Shown here piece by piece: positions 1 through 9,513 of a stretch of DNA of 64,000 nt. How positions within the stretch are numbered: the first letter of the stretch is position 1; the number at the start of each line of letters is the position of its first letter. Location: NCBI RefSeq assembly GCF_001751365.1, contig NZ_LJGT01000038.1, positions 1,093,540-1,157,539 of the forward strand, written 5' to 3'. Origin of the DNA: Streptomyces abyssalis (lineage in GTDB: Bacteria > Actinomycetota > Actinomycetes > Streptomycetales > Streptomycetaceae). Position numbers and translations under genes: made by a program. The notes below the pieces were generated by a model. The model had not been told where the DNA came from, did no database searches, and worked only from the letters and a program-made list of their open reading frames with translations.

Positions 1-437
1 CACTCGGACCAGTGAGCAGGCGCGTTGTGTTGCCGAACAGTGGACAGAGCTGTGGAGAAGCTGGGGACAAGATTGCGGTCGTTGTGGGCGGGCGGTGGAC
101 AGCAACCTCCTCCAGCCGGTGTCCGCTTCCCGGGTCCACACCCTGTGGACCCCGGTTGCACACAAATCCACATCCCCTTGACCACCGGTGATCGCCCGTC
201 AGCACCCTCTGCTGTGGACACTGTTGGGACAACTTGTGGGACCCACAGGGTGTGGACGCCTCATGCGGCTCCAGGCTGTGGAACTCGCCCTTCGCGCCCC
301 TCGGATTCGAACAGCGAAGTGCCCCCGGGGAGTTGGCTCCGAGGGGGCTCGTGGCGGCGTACGGCGCGAGGCAGGGCGCGCAGGAGGGCGCGAAGGTGCG
401 CGTGGGTACGTGTGAAGGGAAACGTGGAGGAGTGCGC
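1..437. other. oriC: oriC, dnaA-proximal part
   Basis: This non-coding stretch lies beyond the 3' end of dnaA, where Streptomyces carries oriC (between dnaA and dnaN). DnaA-box-like 9-mers are visible in both orientations: TGTGGAGAA 51-59, GGGTCCACA 132-140, TGTGGACCC 144-152, AAATCCACA 164-172, TGTGGACAC 213-221, TGTGGACGC 251-259 and TGTGGAACT 277-285. Most match the relaxed Streptomyces box around TCCACA rather than the E. coli box exactly. The window starts inside the origin, so dnaN and the rest of the boxes are not visible. No AT-rich unwinding element is obvious here. The longer reading frames are shadows. Confidence 0.85.
132..152. repeat. Head-to-head pair of DnaA boxes forming a palindrome
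   Basis: GGGTCCACA and TGTGGACCC are perfect reverse complements separated by three bases. They could bind two DnaA molecules facing each other or extrude as a 9-bp hairpin. It lies inside oriC. Confidence 0.6.
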
Positions 438-2423
438 TCAGGCGTTCTTGATGCGGTTCGTGAGCTCGGTGACCTGGTTGTAGATCGAGCGGCGCTCGGC
501 CATGAGCGCCCGGATCTTGCGGTCGGCGTGCATCACGGTCGTATGGTCGCGGCCGCCGAACTGGCTGCCGATCTTCGGCAGTGACAGATCGGTGAGTTCG
601 CGGCACAGATACATGGCGATCTGCCGCGCCGTCACCAGGACGCGGCTGCGGGAGGAGCCGCACAGGTCGTCGACCGTGAGCCCGAAGTAGTCCGCCGTGG
701 CTGCCATGATGGCCGGCGCGGTGATCTCGGGGGTGGCGTCCTCGCCGCCGGGGATCAGGTCCTTGAGGACGATCTCGGTGAGACCGAGGTCCACGGGCTG
801 TCTGTTGAGCGATGCGAAGGCCGTGACCCGGATCAGCGCGCCTTCGAGCTCCCGGATGTTGCGGGAGATCCGCGAGGCGATGAACTCCAGCACCTCGGGC
901 GGTGCGTTGAGCTGCTCCTGCACCGCCTTCTTCCGGAGGATCGCGATGCGCGTCTCCAGCTCCGGCGGCTGTACGTCCGTGATCAGGCCCCACTCGAAGC
1001 GGTTACGGAGCCGGTCCTCCAGCGTGACCAGCGCCTTGGGGGGACGGTCGCTGGAGAGCACGATCTGCTTGTTCGCGTTGTGCAGGGTGTTGAAGGTGTG
1101 GAAGAACTCCTCCTGCGTCGACTCCTTGTCGGCCAGGAACTGGATGTCGTCCACGAGCAGGATGTCCATGTCGCGGTACCGCTTGCGGAACGCGTCCGCC
1201 TTGCCGTCGCGGATGGAGTTGATGAACTCGTTCGTGAACTCCTCCGAGCTCACATAGCGCACCCGAGTGCCCGGGTAGAGGCTGCGCGCGTAGTGACCGA
1301 TCGCGTGCAGCAGGTGGGTCTTGCCGAGCCCGGACTCCCCGTAGATGAAAAGCGGGTTGTAAGCCTTGGCCGGAGCCTCGGCGACGGCGACGGCCGCGGC
1401 ATGCGCGAAGCGGTTCGAAGCGCCGATGACGAACGTGTCGAAGAGGTACTTCGGGTTCAGCCGCGCCGTCGGCTCGCCGGGGCCCGTGGCGGGCGCGGGC
1501 TGCGCGGCCAGGGGGCCGGGCGCGCCGCTGGGCGCGGGGAGCTGCGACGGGCCGTCGTACCGGGGCGCGGGGGGCTGGCCCTGAGGCGGCACCTGCGGCT
1601 GCGGCATCTGGCCCTGGGGAGGCGGCAGTTGCTGCTGCGCCTGACGGTGGTGCTCGTAGGAGTCGTACGGGGACTGGGGGCGCTCGTACTGCTGCTGGTG
1701 CGGCGGGCGGTGCTGGTCGTAGTGCTGTTCGTACGTCTGCTGCGTGTGCTGTTGCTGCGCCTGCTGGGGGTGCGCCTGCTGTGAGTGGTGCTGCTGCTGT
1801 GAGTGGTGCTGTGGCGGCGGCTGGTTCTGGGGTGCGTACTGGCCCTGCTGGGGCTGCGGCCACGCGCCGGCCTGCCGCGGCGCCTCCGGGTACTCCGGGT
1901 AGGCGGGGCGAGGGCTGGGAAGGTCGCGGTTCTCGTAGCTCTCGTACCTGCCGCCGGCGTACCCGCCGCTGTCGTATCCGCTGTCGTATCCGCCGCCGGG
2001 GTCGCCGCCCGCCGGGCCGCCCGCGTCTCCGCTCTCATGCGGGGCGGGGGTGTGCTGTGCCGGTACGGACGGGGCGGACTGCTGCGGGTCCGGTGCCGAC
2101 GCGGCAGCGGCGGCCGTGGCGTCGGTGGCCGCCGCCTGGGCGGATGCTTCCGGAGCGGGTCCGGTCACCGTGATCGCGAGCCTGATGGGCTGCTGGCACT
2201 CCCGGCTGAGAGCATCGCTGATCACCGGGGAGAGCCGCCCCTCCAGGACGCCCTTCGCATACTCGTTCGGGACGCCGAGGAGAGCTGTGCCCGACACGAG
2301 GACCAGCGGCTGGGCCTCACGCAGCCAGCGCTGGTCCTTGGCCTCGACTCCCTGACCGTCCGAGAGGAGTTGGTCCAGTACTCGTGGCCACACTGCGGCA
2401 AGATCGGCAGGCAGGTCGGCCAC
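438..2423 (-). CDS. dnaA: Chromosomal replication initiator protein DnaA
   Basis: Initiator ATPase that binds DnaA boxes in oriC, opens the duplex and recruits DnaB. It is 661 residues, longer than the E. coli protein because of a large Gln/Pro/Tyr/His-rich linker (about residues 120-330), typical of Streptomyces DnaA domain II. Domain I is at the N-terminus. The AAA+ core carries Walker A (GESGLGKTH, about residue 361) and Walker B (LLVDDIQFL). The C-terminal box-binding domain has the signature [11 protein letters not shown] near residue 626. The start is GTG, preceded by a GAGAGAA ribosome site. The gene points toward oriC, and a DnaA box upstream (2563-2571) suggests autoregulation. Confidence 0.98.
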   Translation of the reverse strand: MADLPADLAAVWPRVLDQLLSDGQGVEAKDQRWLREAQPLVLVSGTALLGVPNEYAKGVLEGRLSPVISDALSRECQQPIRLAITVTGPAPEASAQAAATDATAAAAASAPDPQQSAPSVPAQHTPAPHESGDAGGPAGGDPGGGYDSGYDSGGYAGGRYESYENRDLPSPRPAYPEYPEAPRQAGAWPQPQQGQYAPQNQPPPQHHSQQQHHSQQAHPQQAQQQHTQQTYEQHYDQHRPPHQQQYERPQSPYDSYEHHRQAQQQLPPPQGQMPQPQVPPQGQPPAPRYDGPSQLPAPSGAPGPLAAQPAPATGPGEPTARLNPKYLFDTFVIGASNRFAHAAAVAVAEAPAKAYNPLFIYGESGLGKTHLLHAIGHYARSLYPGTRVRYVSSEEFTNEFINSIRDGKADAFRKRYRDMDILLVDDIQFLADKESTQEEFFHTFNTLHNANKQIVLSSDRPPKALVTLEDRLRNRFEWGLITDVQPPELETRIAILRKKAVQEQLNAPPEVLEFIASRISRNIRELEGALIRVTAFASLNRQPVDLGLTEIVLKDLIPGGEDATPEITAPAIMAATADYFGLTVDDLCGSSRSRVLVTARQIAMYLCRELTDLSLPKIGSQFGGRDHTTVMHADRKIRALMAERRSIYNQVTELTNRIKNA

Positions 2424-2853
2424 GGGTCACGCTTCTCTCACTCGCTGGGTGTGATGCTTCGGGGAAGCCGGCTGGATCCCACGAATGTGTGGTTCTGCGG
2501 GCGGTCGGGAGGGATGGGAAGTTCAGTCACGGTAGTCAGGGCGACGTGCACCATTCAAGTCGTTGTCCACAGGCTGTGCACGAGCGGCCTCCGGCCCCTT
2601 GCCGAGGCCTTCGGCAGGGCCGTCGGTGGTTTGACCGAATGGCGTAGCCGCGCGTACCGTAACGAGGTCGAGTTGTCGACGGCTGCTGCCGCCTGCCTCC
2701 GATGGGCAAGATCCATGAGACTCTTCACGGATCATGAAGCGGTGCGCACTCGGGCGTTGCGAGCTACTCGTGGGCGCACGGTGACAGCCTGTCGACTCCA
2801 CACGCCCTCTCCCGCGGCCGACGCGGGACACGAAGCTTTCCTGGAGCCCCCGA
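2424..2853. promoter_or_regulatory. dnaA-rpmH divergent control region
   Basis: A 430-bp non-coding gap separates divergent dnaA and rpmH. It must hold both promoters and contains a perfect Streptomyces DnaA box at 2563-2571. I could not place the promoters with confidence, and no gene is supported here. Confidence 0.7.
2563..2571 (+). promoter_or_regulatory. DnaA box upstream of dnaA
   Basis: TTGTCCACA matches the preferred Streptomyces DnaA box exactly. It is about 140 bp upstream of the dnaA start, consistent with DnaA repressing or timing its own gene. Only one perfect copy is seen in this gap. Confidence 0.7.
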
Positions 2854-2991
2854 GTGAGCAAGCGCACCTTCCAGCCGAACAACCGCCGCCGCGCGAAGAC
2901 CCACGGCTTCCGGCTGCGCATGCGGACCCGCGCCGGCCGTGCGATCGTCGCGAACCGCCGCAGCAAGGGCCGCAGCCGCCTGTCGGCCTGA
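2854..2991 (+). CDS. rpmH: 50S ribosomal protein L34 (bL34)
   Basis: A 45-residue, very basic protein starting at GTG ([13 protein letters not shown]) and ending in [10 protein letters not shown]. It has the family pattern [31 protein letters not shown]. Its length is normal for bL34. It is a structural protein of the large ribosomal subunit. It lies just upstream of rnpA, the near-universal rpmH-rnpA pair, with a 24-nt gap that suggests co-transcription. Confidence 0.97.
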   Translation: MSKRTFQPNNRRRAKTHGFRLRMRTRAGRAIVANRRSKGRSRLSA

Positions 2992-3015
2992 GCGGCCTGA
3001 CCTCCGGTCCATGAC

Positions 3016-3393
3016 GTGCTGCCTACCGAGAACCGGCTGAGGCGGCGCGAGGACTTCGCGGCCGCGGTACGCCGAGGACGCCGGGCGGGCCGCCCGCTTC
3101 TCGTCGTCCATCTCCGCCGCAACGGCAACTCATCGGACCCGCACGAGGCGGGGGGAGAGGCTCCCCCCGCACGTGCGGGTTTCGTCGTGAGCAAGGCGGT
3201 CGGCAACGCGGTTGTGCGCAACCGCGTCAAGCGGCGGCTGCGGCATCTGGTACGGGAGCGATTGGCCGCGTTGCCCCCAGGTAGCCTGGTTGTCGTACGG
3301 GCGTTGCCGGGCGCGGGTGAGGCAGGCCATGACGAGCTGGTGCGCGACCTGGACGCCGCTTTCCGGCGGCTGCTTGGAAGGCCTCCGTCATGA
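3016..3393 (+). CDS. rnpA: Ribonuclease P protein component
   Basis: The 125-residue protein subunit of RNase P, which helps the catalytic RNA mature tRNA 5' ends. It has the family N-terminus ([22 protein letters not shown]) and the conserved RNR-type motif [16 protein letters not shown] that contacts RNA. A short Gly/Ala insert (about residues 38-50) is common in actinobacterial RnpA. The start is GTG. Its TGA overlaps the ATG of yidD (ATGA), so translation is probably coupled. Confidence 0.97.
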   Translation: MLPTENRLRRREDFAAAVRRGRRAGRPLLVVHLRRNGNSSDPHEAGGEAPPARAGFVVSKAVGNAVVRNRVKRRLRHLVRERLAALPPGSLVVVRALPGAGEAGHDELVRDLDAAFRRLLGRPPS

Positions 3394-3680
3394 AGTACCC
3401 GCTGCTGTGGTTGATCAAGTTGTATCAGTGGACCATCAGTCCGATGCTCGGGCCGGTGTGCCGGTACTACCCGTCGTGTTCGCACTATGGCTACGCGGCC
3501 ATCGGGCGGCACGGCGCTGTGAAGGGGACGGCGCTGACGGCCTGGCGCATTCTGCGCTGTAATCCCTGGTCCCCAGGTGGCGTCGACCACGTCCCCGCCC
3601 GGAAACATCCGGTTTGGCACCAGCGGCTGCGTTACCGCTGGCAGCAGTACCGGACCCAGTCCAACGCCCAAGGAGCCTGA
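3390..3680 (+). CDS. yidD: Membrane protein insertion efficiency factor YidD
   Basis: A 96-residue member of the YidD/DUF37 family, which assists YidC-dependent membrane insertion. It shows the family core: an N-terminal amphipathic helix ([17 protein letters not shown]), the [10 protein letters not shown] motif with paired cysteines, and [14 protein letters not shown]. It is coupled on both sides by overlapping stop-start codons, with rnpA upstream and yidC downstream. Confidence 0.96.
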   Translation: MKYPLLWLIKLYQWTISPMLGPVCRYYPSCSHYGYAAIGRHGAVKGTALTAWRILRCNPWSPGGVDHVPARKHPVWHQRLRYRWQQYRTQSNAQGA

Positions 3681-4849
3681 TGAACTTCCTGGACACGATC
3701 CTGAGTCCTCTCTATACCGCTGTCTCCTGGATCATTGTCCAGTTCCACTCGCTGTTCAGCATGGTCTTCGACCAGGACAGCGGCTGGGCCTGGGGTCTGT
3801 CCATCTTCTTCCTGGTGGTATTGATCCGGATCTGCCTGATCCCGCTCTTCGTGAAGCAGATCAAGTCGACCCGGAACATGCAGGCGCTCCAGCCGAAGAT
3901 GAAGGCGATCCAGGAGCGGTACAAGAGCGACAAGCAGCGTCAGTCCGAAGAGATGATGAAGCTGTACAAGGAGACGGGCACGAACCCGCTCTCCAGCTGT
4001 CTGCCGATCCTGGCGCAGTCCCCGTTCTTCATCGCGCTCTTCCAGGTGCTGAACCACATCGCGAACAACCGGCCGGTGGGTGTCCTCACCGCGGACCAGG
4101 TGGACAGCGCTCGTAACGCTTCGGTCTTCGGTGCTCCGATCGCGGCGAAGTTCCTGGACAGCGCGGACAAGGTGGCGGAGCTGGGCGCCGCGCTCACCGA
4201 TGTGCGGGTCGTCACGGTCATCATGATCATCCTGATGTCGGCGTCGCAGTTCTACACGCAGCGCCAGCTGATGACGAAGAACGTCGACCTGACGGTGAAG
4301 ACGCCGTTCATGCAGCAGCAGAAGATGCTGATGTACGTCTTCCCGATCATGTTCGCCGTCTTCGGCATCAACTTCCCCGTGGGTGTTCTCGTCTACTGGC
4401 TCACCACGAACGTCTGGACGCTCGGGCAGCAGATGTTCGTCATCAAGCGCAATCCGACGCCGGGCTCCATCGCGTACAAGCAGCGTCAGGACAAGCTGCG
4501 GGCCGCCGGGAAGCTCAAGGAGGACCCGAAGGAGGTCGAGGCGCGGGAGGCCGCGGAGGAGGCACGCTCGCGGCGTCAGCAGCCAAAGCGGCAGTCGAAG
4601 TCCCAGCGTCAGCAGGGCAGGGCGGCCGCCGGCGGGTCCGGGTCGCTCACGAAGCAGGGCGACGGCGGGGACGAGGCCACCGATGCGGAGACCGGCGATG
4701 CCGGATCGCGCCAGCAGCCGAAGAAGTCCGGCCAGCAGTCCGGTCAGAAGTCGGGACAGAAGGCCGGACAGAAGAAGTCGGGACAGCAGAAGTCGGGGCA
4801 GCAGCGCAAGGGTGGAGCGCAGCGTCCCAAGCACCCCTCCAAGAAGTAG
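3680..4849 (+). CDS. yidC: Membrane protein insertase YidC
   Basis: A 389-residue Oxa1/YidC insertase that places proteins in the cytoplasmic membrane alone or with SecYEG. I chose the ATG overlapping the yidD stop ([17 protein letters not shown]). The Gram-positive-type core has five membrane segments: about residues 7-50, 115-135, 170-195, 210-230 and 235-260. The basic C-terminal tail (from about residue 275) is strongly repetitive, with KSGQ/QKSG units rich in Lys, Gln and Ser, as expected for ribosome or RNA contact. It sits in the rnpA-yidD-yidC-jag operon. Confidence 0.96.
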   Translation: MNFLDTILSPLYTAVSWIIVQFHSLFSMVFDQDSGWAWGLSIFFLVVLIRICLIPLFVKQIKSTRNMQALQPKMKAIQERYKSDKQRQSEEMMKLYKETGTNPLSSCLPILAQSPFFIALFQVLNHIANNRPVGVLTADQVDSARNASVFGAPIAAKFLDSADKVAELGAALTDVRVVTVIMIILMSASQFYTQRQLMTKNVDLTVKTPFMQQQKMLMYVFPIMFAVFGINFPVGVLVYWLTTNVWTLGQQMFVIKRNPTPGSIAYKQRQDKLRAAGKLKEDPKEVEAREAAEEARSRRQQPKRQSKSQRQQGRAAAGGSGSLTKQGDGGDEATDAETGDAGSRQQPKKSGQQSGQKSGQKAGQKKSGQQKSGQQRKGGAQRPKHPSKK

Positions 4850-4867
4850 CGAGAAGGAGCCCACGGC

Positions 4868-5389
4868 GTGACGGAGACGACGGACACCACTGGTACGACT
4901 GCTGCTGCGGAGGAGACGGACACGCTGTCCCACCTGGAGCAGGAGGGCGAGATCGCGGCCGACTACCTGGAGGGCCTGCTCGACATCGCCGATCTCGACG
5001 GCGACATCGACATGGACGTCGAGGCCGACCGTGCCGCGGTGTCGATCATCAACGACGGATCCAGCCGCGATCTCCAGAAGCTGGTGGGCCGCGAGGGCGA
5101 GGTCCTGGAGGCGCTGCAGGAGCTGACGCGGCTCGCGGTGCACCGGGAGACAGGTGACCGCAGCAGGCTGATGCTGGACGTCGCGGGCTTCCGGGCCCGG
5201 AAGCGCGAGGAGCTCGCGGAGCTGGGTGCCAAGGCGGCGCAGGAGGCCAAGGGGTCCGGTGAGCCTGTGAAGCTGCGGCCGATGACGCCCTTCGAGCGCA
5301 AGGTCGTCCATGACGCGGTCAAGGCGGCGGGGCTGCGCAGTGAGTCCGAGGGCGAGGAGCCACAGCGCTGTGTGGTCGTGCTGCCGTGA
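4868..5389 (+). CDS. jag: Jag/KhpB-type RNA-binding protein (KH and R3H domains)
   Basis: A 173-residue cytoplasmic RNA-binding protein. After an acidic Thr-rich N-terminus it has a KH-type segment (VEADRAAVSIINDG, LQKLVGREGEVLEALQELTRLAV) and a C-terminal R3H domain (ARKREELAELGAKAAQEAK, RPMTPFERKVVHDAVK). Family members act with KhpA in RNA binding and affect division and envelope genes in other Gram-positives; the targets here are unknown. GTG start preceded by GAAGGAG. The stop overlaps the rsmG start. Confidence 0.93.
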   Translation: MTETTDTTGTTAAAEETDTLSHLEQEGEIAADYLEGLLDIADLDGDIDMDVEADRAAVSIINDGSSRDLQKLVGREGEVLEALQELTRLAVHRETGDRSRLMLDVAGFRARKREELAELGAKAAQEAKGSGEPVKLRPMTPFERKVVHDAVKAAGLRSESEGEEPQRCVVVLP

Positions 5390-6171
5390 CCGACGGTTCG
5401 GTGGGGCAGGCCGGGCCACCTGAGGGGGGCTCGGCGGAGTCCAGTGAGCTGTCGGAGCTGTCGGATCCCCCCGAGGCGGCGCGGAAACTCTTCGGTGAAC
5501 AACTCCCCGAGGTCGAGCGCTATGCCGCGTTGCTCGCGGATGTCGGCGTACGCCGCGGACTGATCGGGCCGCGGGAAGTGCCGCGGCTGTGGGAGCGGCA
5601 CCTTCTGAACTGCGCTGTTCTGTCGGAGATCGTGCCGGAAGGCGTGACGGTCTGTGACGTGGGTTCTGGTGCGGGCCTTCCGGGCATCCCCCTGGCGCTC
5701 GTACGGCCCGACCTGGAGATCACTCTGTTGGAGCCCCTGCTGCGCCGCACGACCTTCCTTGAGGAGGTCGTCGAGCTGCTGGGGCTGGACCATGTGTCGG
5801 TGGCGCGTGGCCGCGCGGAGGAGATGCTCGGGGCGCTGCAGCCGGTGCATGTCGTGACCGCCCGTGCTGTGGCTCCGCTGGACAGGCTGGCCGGCTGGGG
5901 CATTCCGTTGCTCAGGCCGTACGGAGAGATGCTCGCGATCAAGGGCGACACGGCCGACGAGGAACTGAAGGGCGCACGCGACGCACTGCACAAGCTCGGT
6001 GTCGTGGAGACATCGGTGGTTCAGGTGGGCTCCGGTGTCGTGTATCCGCTCTCGACGGTGGTACGGGCTGAGGTCGGCGAGAGCCCCGGAGGTGTGCGCT
6101 TCGCCGCGAGGCGGGCGAAGGCGCAGAAGGCCCGCGGGCGGACCGCACGGAGTGGGCGTCGGCGACACTGA
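5386..6171 (+). CDS. rsmG: 16S rRNA (guanine-527-N7) methyltransferase RsmG
   Basis: A 261-residue SAM-dependent methyltransferase modifying G527 of 16S rRNA; loss of the family enzyme gives low-level streptomycin resistance. The SAM-binding motif VCDVGSGAGLPGIPLAL is at about residues 89-105. The sequence starts EAARKLFGEQLPEVERYAALLADVG and includes the family segment RHLLNCAVL. The C-terminal tail is short and basic. GTG start overlapping the jag stop (GTGA). It is the usual last gene before parAB. Confidence 0.96.
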   Translation: MTDGSVGQAGPPEGGSAESSELSELSDPPEAARKLFGEQLPEVERYAALLADVGVRRGLIGPREVPRLWERHLLNCAVLSEIVPEGVTVCDVGSGAGLPGIPLALVRPDLEITLLEPLLRRTTFLEEVVELLGLDHVSVARGRAEEMLGALQPVHVVTARAVAPLDRLAGWGIPLLRPYGEMLAIKGDTADEELKGARDALHKLGVVETSVVQVGSGVVYPLSTVVRAEVGESPGGVRFAARRAKAQKARGRTARSGRRRH

Positions 6172-6424
6172 TTTCCGCACAGAGCGGGATGTCCGTTTAC
6201 TCCAAAAAAGCTCTTAAGACTATGCGTTACGGTGTGTCGTCCTGGTGTGCGGTGCCCGAGTGTGCATCGTGTTTCACGTGAAACGCCGCTCTCTCTTGCA
6301 AGGAATCATCAGCCGTGGTCGCGCTCAGGCTGCGCAACGCGACCAGAAACCCTCGTCCAAGCCCCGCTCCTCGGTGGATTCATCCACAACTGAGCGGGGC
6401 TCGCTGGTTCATGACACCGAAAGC
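6172..6424 (+). promoter_or_regulatory. parAB upstream region with a parS site
   Basis: A 253-bp gap that is markedly more A/T-rich near 6205-6235 than its surroundings and so likely holds the parAB promoter. A parS site at 6271-6284 lies in the middle. Reading frame continues upstream of the chosen parA start, but the conserved parA N-terminus begins at 6425. Confidence 0.55.
6271..6284. promoter_or_regulatory. parS: parS site 1 (upstream of parA)
   Basis: Perfect 14-bp palindrome GTTTCACGTGAAAC, the Streptomyces ParB-binding site, in the parAB upstream region, where bound ParB could also affect parAB transcription. Confidence 0.93.
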
Positions 6425-7498
6425 ATGGCAGGCTCTGTTCAGCACGAGCCTTATGTCGAGGAGAGTGAACCGTTGCGGTCCGACGCCAATACCGCGGGAC
6501 CGATGGCCGACCCGGTCCCCGGCCCCCGTTCAGAATCGGTGGATGTTTCACGTGAAACTCCGCCCCCGATGGACGATACGCCGATCGGTCGCGCCGCCCA
6601 GCAGGCGGTAGAGGCGATGAACCGTGCCGGCGAAGGCCTCCCCAGGCCCGAGCAGACACGGATCATGGTCGTGGCCAACCAGAAGGGTGGAGTCGGGAAG
6701 ACCACCACCACCGTGAACTTGGCTGCCTCCCTGGCCCTGCACGGTGCCCGAGTCCTCGTGATCGACCTGGACCCTCAGGGGAATGCTTCGACGGCCCTGG
6801 GTGTCGACCATCATTCGGAAGTGCCGTCGATCTACGACGTGTTGGTCGAAAGCATGCCGCTTTCGGACGTCGTCAAGCCGGTACCGGACGTGGAAGGACT
6901 GTTCTGCGCGCCCGCCACAATCGATCTCGCCGGTGCGGAGATCGAATTGGTGTCTCTGGTCGCACGGGAGAGCCGCCTTCAGCGTGCGCTGAGTGCGTAC
7001 GATCAGCCGCTCGACTATGTCCTGATCGACTGCCCGCCTTCGCTGGGTCTGCTGACCGTCAACGCTCTGGTCGCCGGTGCCGAGGTGCTCATCCCGATCC
7101 AGTGCGAGTACTACGCGCTGGAGGGTCTGGGGCAGCTCCTTCGGAACGTCGATCTCGTCAAGGGGCACCTCAACACGCGATTGCACGTCTCGACGATCAT
7201 CCTCACCATGTACGACGGTCGTACGCGACTCGCTTCGCAGGTTGCGGACGAGGTGCGCAGTCACTTCAGTGCAGAGGTGCTACGGACCAACATCCCGCGG
7301 TCGGTACGCATCTCGGAGGCCCCCAGCTACGGGCAGACCGTCCTGACCTACGATCCTGGATCGAGCGGCTCGCTCTCCTACCTGGAGGCAGCTCGTGAGA
7401 TCGCGCTGCGCGATCCGAATGTGCAGCAGCGGCACGAGGAGTCCGTTCAGCAGCTGCAGCAACAGCAGAACAGCACCATGCCGGAGGGGACGCAGTGA
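6425..7498 (+). CDS. parA: Chromosome-partitioning ATPase ParA
   Basis: A 357-residue Walker-type ATPase that works with ParB-parS complexes to segregate chromosomes, especially in sporulating aerial hyphae. Deviant Walker [10 protein letters not shown] is near residues 85-93, followed by [13 protein letters not shown] and [14 protein letters not shown] chose ATG 6425 ([15 protein letters not shown]) because its unstructured N-terminus matches Streptomyces ParA; the frame stays open for 60 codons upstream. Residues 41-45 (VSRET) are encoded by an embedded parS site. The stop overlaps the GTG of parB. Confidence 0.96.
   Translation: MAGSVQHEPYVEESEPLRSDANTAGPMADPVPGPRSESVDVSRETPPPMDDTPIGRAAQQAVEAMNRAGEGLPRPEQTRIMVVANQKGGVGKTTTTVNLAASLALHGARVLVIDLDPQGNASTALGVDHHSEVPSIYDVLVESMPLSDVVKPVPDVEGLFCAPATIDLAGAEIELVSLVARESRLQRALSAYDQPLDYVLIDCPPSLGLLTVNALVAGAEVLIPIQCEYYALEGLGQLLRNVDLVKGHLNTRLHVSTIILTMYDGRTRLASQVADEVRSHFSAEVLRTNIPRSVRISEAPSYGQTVLTYDPGSSGSLSYLEAAREIALRDPNVQQRHEESVQQLQQQQNSTMPEGTQ
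6545..6558. promoter_or_regulatory. parS: parS site 2 (inside parA)
   Basis: Perfect GTTTCACGTGAAAC within the parA coding sequence, read in frame as Val-Ser-Arg-Glu-Thr. Confidence 0.93.
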
Positions 7499-8631
7499 GT
7501 GATCGACGTAGGGGGCTGGGCCGGGGTCTTGGTGCACTGATTCCGGCCGCGCCGGGATCCGGGACAGAAGAGGGGAAGCCCTCGGTCGACGCCAACGGTG
7601 CCACTTCCCCAAGTGCTGTTCCCGTGATCCCGCCGGATCGTGGTGTGGCTGCGGCGAAGGTGACCGCGCTGCCGGACAGCGAGGCACGGGACGATGTTCC
7701 ACGTGAAACCTCGTCGTCGGGCGACGACGGGGCTGCTTCGGGCAGTGAAGTCGCTCCCGTCGGTGCGCACTTCGCGGAGGTGCCGCTGGAGGCCATCACT
7801 CCGAACCCGCGTCAGCCACGTGAGGTCTTCGACGAGGACGCGTTGGCGGAGCTGGTCACCTCCATCAAAGAGGTGGGACTGCTCCAGCCGGTCGTCGTAC
7901 GTCAGTTGGGGCCGGAGCGCTATGAGCTCATCATGGGTGAGCGGCGCTGGCGTGCGTGCCGCGAAGCCGGCCTGGAGCGAATCCCGGCGATCGTCCGAGC
8001 CACCGACGACGAGAAGTTGCTCCTGGACGCTCTCCTGGAGAACCTCCATCGGGCACAGCTGAACCCTCTGGAAGAGGCCGCCGCATACGACCAGCTTCTG
8101 AAGGACTTCAACTGCACGCACGATCAGCTCGCCGACCGGATCGGCCGTTCGCGCCCGCAGGTCTCGAACACGCTGCGGTTGCTGCGTCTTTCCCCGTCGG
8201 TGCAGCGGCGTGTGGCAGCGGGGGTTCTCTCCGCCGGGCATGCCCGCGCGCTGCTGTCGGTGGAGGACGGTGACGAGCAGGATCGCCTCGCCCACCGGAT
8301 CGTCGCCGAAGGCCTGTCGGTGCGTGCGGTCGAGGAGATCGTCACGATGGCGGGTTCATCCGCCAAGAGCTCGGCCAAGCCGAAGGGCCCTCGTGCGGGG
8401 CGGCGGGTATCCCCCGCGCTGGACGAACTGGCCGGCAGGCTGTCGGACCGTTTCGAGACCCGGGTGAAGGTCGATCTCGGCCAGAAGAAGGGGAAGATCG
8501 TCGTCGAGTTCGCCTCGGTCGACGACCTCGAGCGGATCCTCGGTCAGCTCGCCCCGGGCGAAGGCCGCGTGCTGGGTCAGCAGTTGACGGCGGAGGCCGC
8601 GGGGACCGAAGACGAGGAGAGCGAGGACTGA
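7495..8631 (+). CDS. parB: Chromosome-partitioning protein ParB
   Basis: A 378-residue CTPase/DNA-binding protein that loads at parS and spreads. It begins with the conserved ParA-stimulating motif [11 protein letters not shown]. The ParB/Srx domain follows (about residues 95-190, with [12 protein letters not shown] and the arginine-rich GERRWRAC), then an HTH (about 215-240, [19 protein letters not shown]) and a C-terminal dimerisation domain. GTG start overlapping the parA stop, so coupled. A one-mismatch parS site lies inside, encoding VPRET. Confidence 0.97.
   Translation: MSDRRRGLGRGLGALIPAAPGSGTEEGKPSVDANGATSPSAVPVIPPDRGVAAAKVTALPDSEARDDVPRETSSSGDDGAASGSEVAPVGAHFAEVPLEAITPNPRQPREVFDEDALAELVTSIKEVGLLQPVVVRQLGPERYELIMGERRWRACREAGLERIPAIVRATDDEKLLLDALLENLHRAQLNPLEEAAAYDQLLKDFNCTHDQLADRIGRSRPQVSNTLRLLRLSPSVQRRVAAGVLSAGHARALLSVEDGDEQDRLAHRIVAEGLSVRAVEEIVTMAGSSAKSSAKPKGPRAGRRVSPALDELAGRLSDRFETRVKVDLGQKKGKIVVEFASVDDLERILGQLAPGEGRVLGQQLTAEAAGTEDEESED
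7696..7709. promoter_or_regulatory. parS: parS-like site 3 (inside parB, one mismatch)
   Basis: GTTCCACGTGAAAC differs from consensus at one position. It is read in frame as Val-Pro-Arg-Glu-Thr. The mismatch breaks dyad symmetry, so ParB affinity may be lower. Confidence 0.75.
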
Positions 8632-8644
8632 GCCTTTGGCCGGG

Positions 8645-8660
8645 AGCCGCGAGAGCGGCT
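8645..8660. terminator. Short hairpin downstream of parB
   Basis: AGCCGC-GAGA-GCGGCT, a 6-bp perfect stem just past the parB stop with no U-run. It could be a weak terminator for parAB. Confidence 0.35.
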
Positions 8661-8704
8661 GGTGCGGGTTCTCCCGATACCGGCCCGCAGGAACGGGATC
8701 AAAT

Positions 8705-8739
8705 GTCGCCCCATGGATACGATGGATCCATGGGGCGAC
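8705..8739 (+). repeat. 14-bp inverted repeat enclosing a start codon
   Basis: GTCGCCCCATGGAT (8705-8718) and its exact reverse complement (8726-8739) flank a 7-nt spacer. The preferred ATG of the acetyltransferase (8730) sits in the right arm, so a folded transcript would bury the start codon and its upstream sequence. Possible roles are a translational switch, a protein-binding operator or a terminator for parB. Confidence 0.8.
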
Positions 8740-9347
8740 AGCTCGTTCCGCTCACGCTGGACAACCTCACCGACCTTCCCGGGCGCTGCCGCGCCTGTGT
8801 GTTCTGGGAGCTTGATCCCGTCAGCGGTGAGGCCGCGGCGCGAGCCGGGCGGCCCGAGGTTGAGAAGGAGTCATGGATCTCCGCGGTGTTGCTGGAGTGG
8901 GGGTCCTGCGGGCGCGTCGTCTACGTGGACGAGAAGCCGGTCGGCTTCGTGCTGTACGCACCTCCCGCGTACGTCCCCCGGTCCTTCGCCTTCCCGACGA
9001 GCCCGGTCTCCCCTGACGCCGTCCAGTTGATGACAGCGTGGCTGAAGCCGGAGTGCCAGGGACAGGGACTGGGGCGGGTCATCGTGCAGACCGTGGCGAA
9101 GGATCTGCTGCGGAGAGGCTTCAAGGCGATCGAGGCGTTCGGAAGCGCGCGCTGGACCGAGCCGGCCTGTCTGGTGCCGGCGGATCATCTGCTGTCGGTC
9201 GGCTTCAAGACCGTACGGCCGCATCACAGCTTTCCCAGGATGCGACTGGAACTGCGCTCGACGGTCTCCTGGCGGGAGGACATGGAGCGCGCCCTCGATC
9301 AACTGCTGGGGGCGGTGCAGAAGGACCGGGTGCTTCGGCCGTTGTGA
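8730..9347 (+). CDS. GNAT-family N-acetyltransferase
   Basis: A 205-residue GNAT protein. The acetyl-CoA motif A is visible as LKPECQGQGLGRVIVQTVAKDLLRRG (middle to C-terminal half). Upstream are RCRACVFWELDPVSG and PVGFVLYAPPAYVPRS, typical of the actinobacterial member that follows parB. The substrate is unknown. I prefer ATG 8730 (MGRQLVPLTLDN); an in-frame ATG at 8703 would add nine unconserved residues. The start lies inside a 14-bp hairpin. It ends before a hairpin terminator and a tandem parS pair. Confidence 0.87.
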   Translation: MGRQLVPLTLDNLTDLPGRCRACVFWELDPVSGEAAARAGRPEVEKESWISAVLLEWGSCGRVVYVDEKPVGFVLYAPPAYVPRSFAFPTSPVSPDAVQLMTAWLKPECQGQGLGRVIVQTVAKDLLRRGFKAIEAFGSARWTEPACLVPADHLLSVGFKTVRPHHSFPRMRLELRSTVSWREDMERALDQLLGAVQKDRVLRPL

Positions 9348-9416
9348 CCGTGGCGGAGTAAGTGGTCCGGTCGGGCTTCTGAGACGTGCGAGGGGCCGGC
9401 TCCCTGAGGTCGCCTC

Positions 9417-9430
9417 GTTTCACGTGAAAC
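9417..9430. promoter_or_regulatory. parS: parS site 4
   Basis: Perfect GTTTCACGTGAAAC in the gap between convergent acetyltransferase and trxA, 2 bp from the next site. Confidence 0.95.
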
Positions 9431-9432
9431 GG

Positions 9433-9446
9433 GTTTCACGTGAAAC
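9433..9446. promoter_or_regulatory. parS: parS site 5 (tandem with site 4)
   Basis: Second perfect copy, centre-to-centre 16 bp from site 4, so two ParB dimers would sit nearly side by side. It abuts the terminator hairpin. Confidence 0.95.
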
Positions 9447-9470
9447 GGCCCGGCGTCGTACGCCGGGCCG
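9446..9470. terminator. Bidirectional terminator between the GNAT gene and trxA
   Basis: CGGCCCGGCG-TCGTA-CGCCGGGCCG is a perfect 10-bp stem with a 5-nt loop, lying between two convergent genes and usable from both sides. Confidence 0.8.
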
Positions 9471-9513
9471 TTCCGTTGAGCGATGGGCGAGGGTGGCTCC
9501 CGCCGCGGTCGCC

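Noticed and set aside
199..993. Long minus-strand frame overlapping dnaA and oriC
   Set aside because: It runs antiparallel or out of phase through the certain dnaA gene, is Arg/Pro-rich and shows no domain; an artefact of high GC.
3632..5419. 595-residue minus-strand frame opposite yidC and jag
   Set aside because: Fully antisense to well-identified genes; composition typical of a shadow frame.
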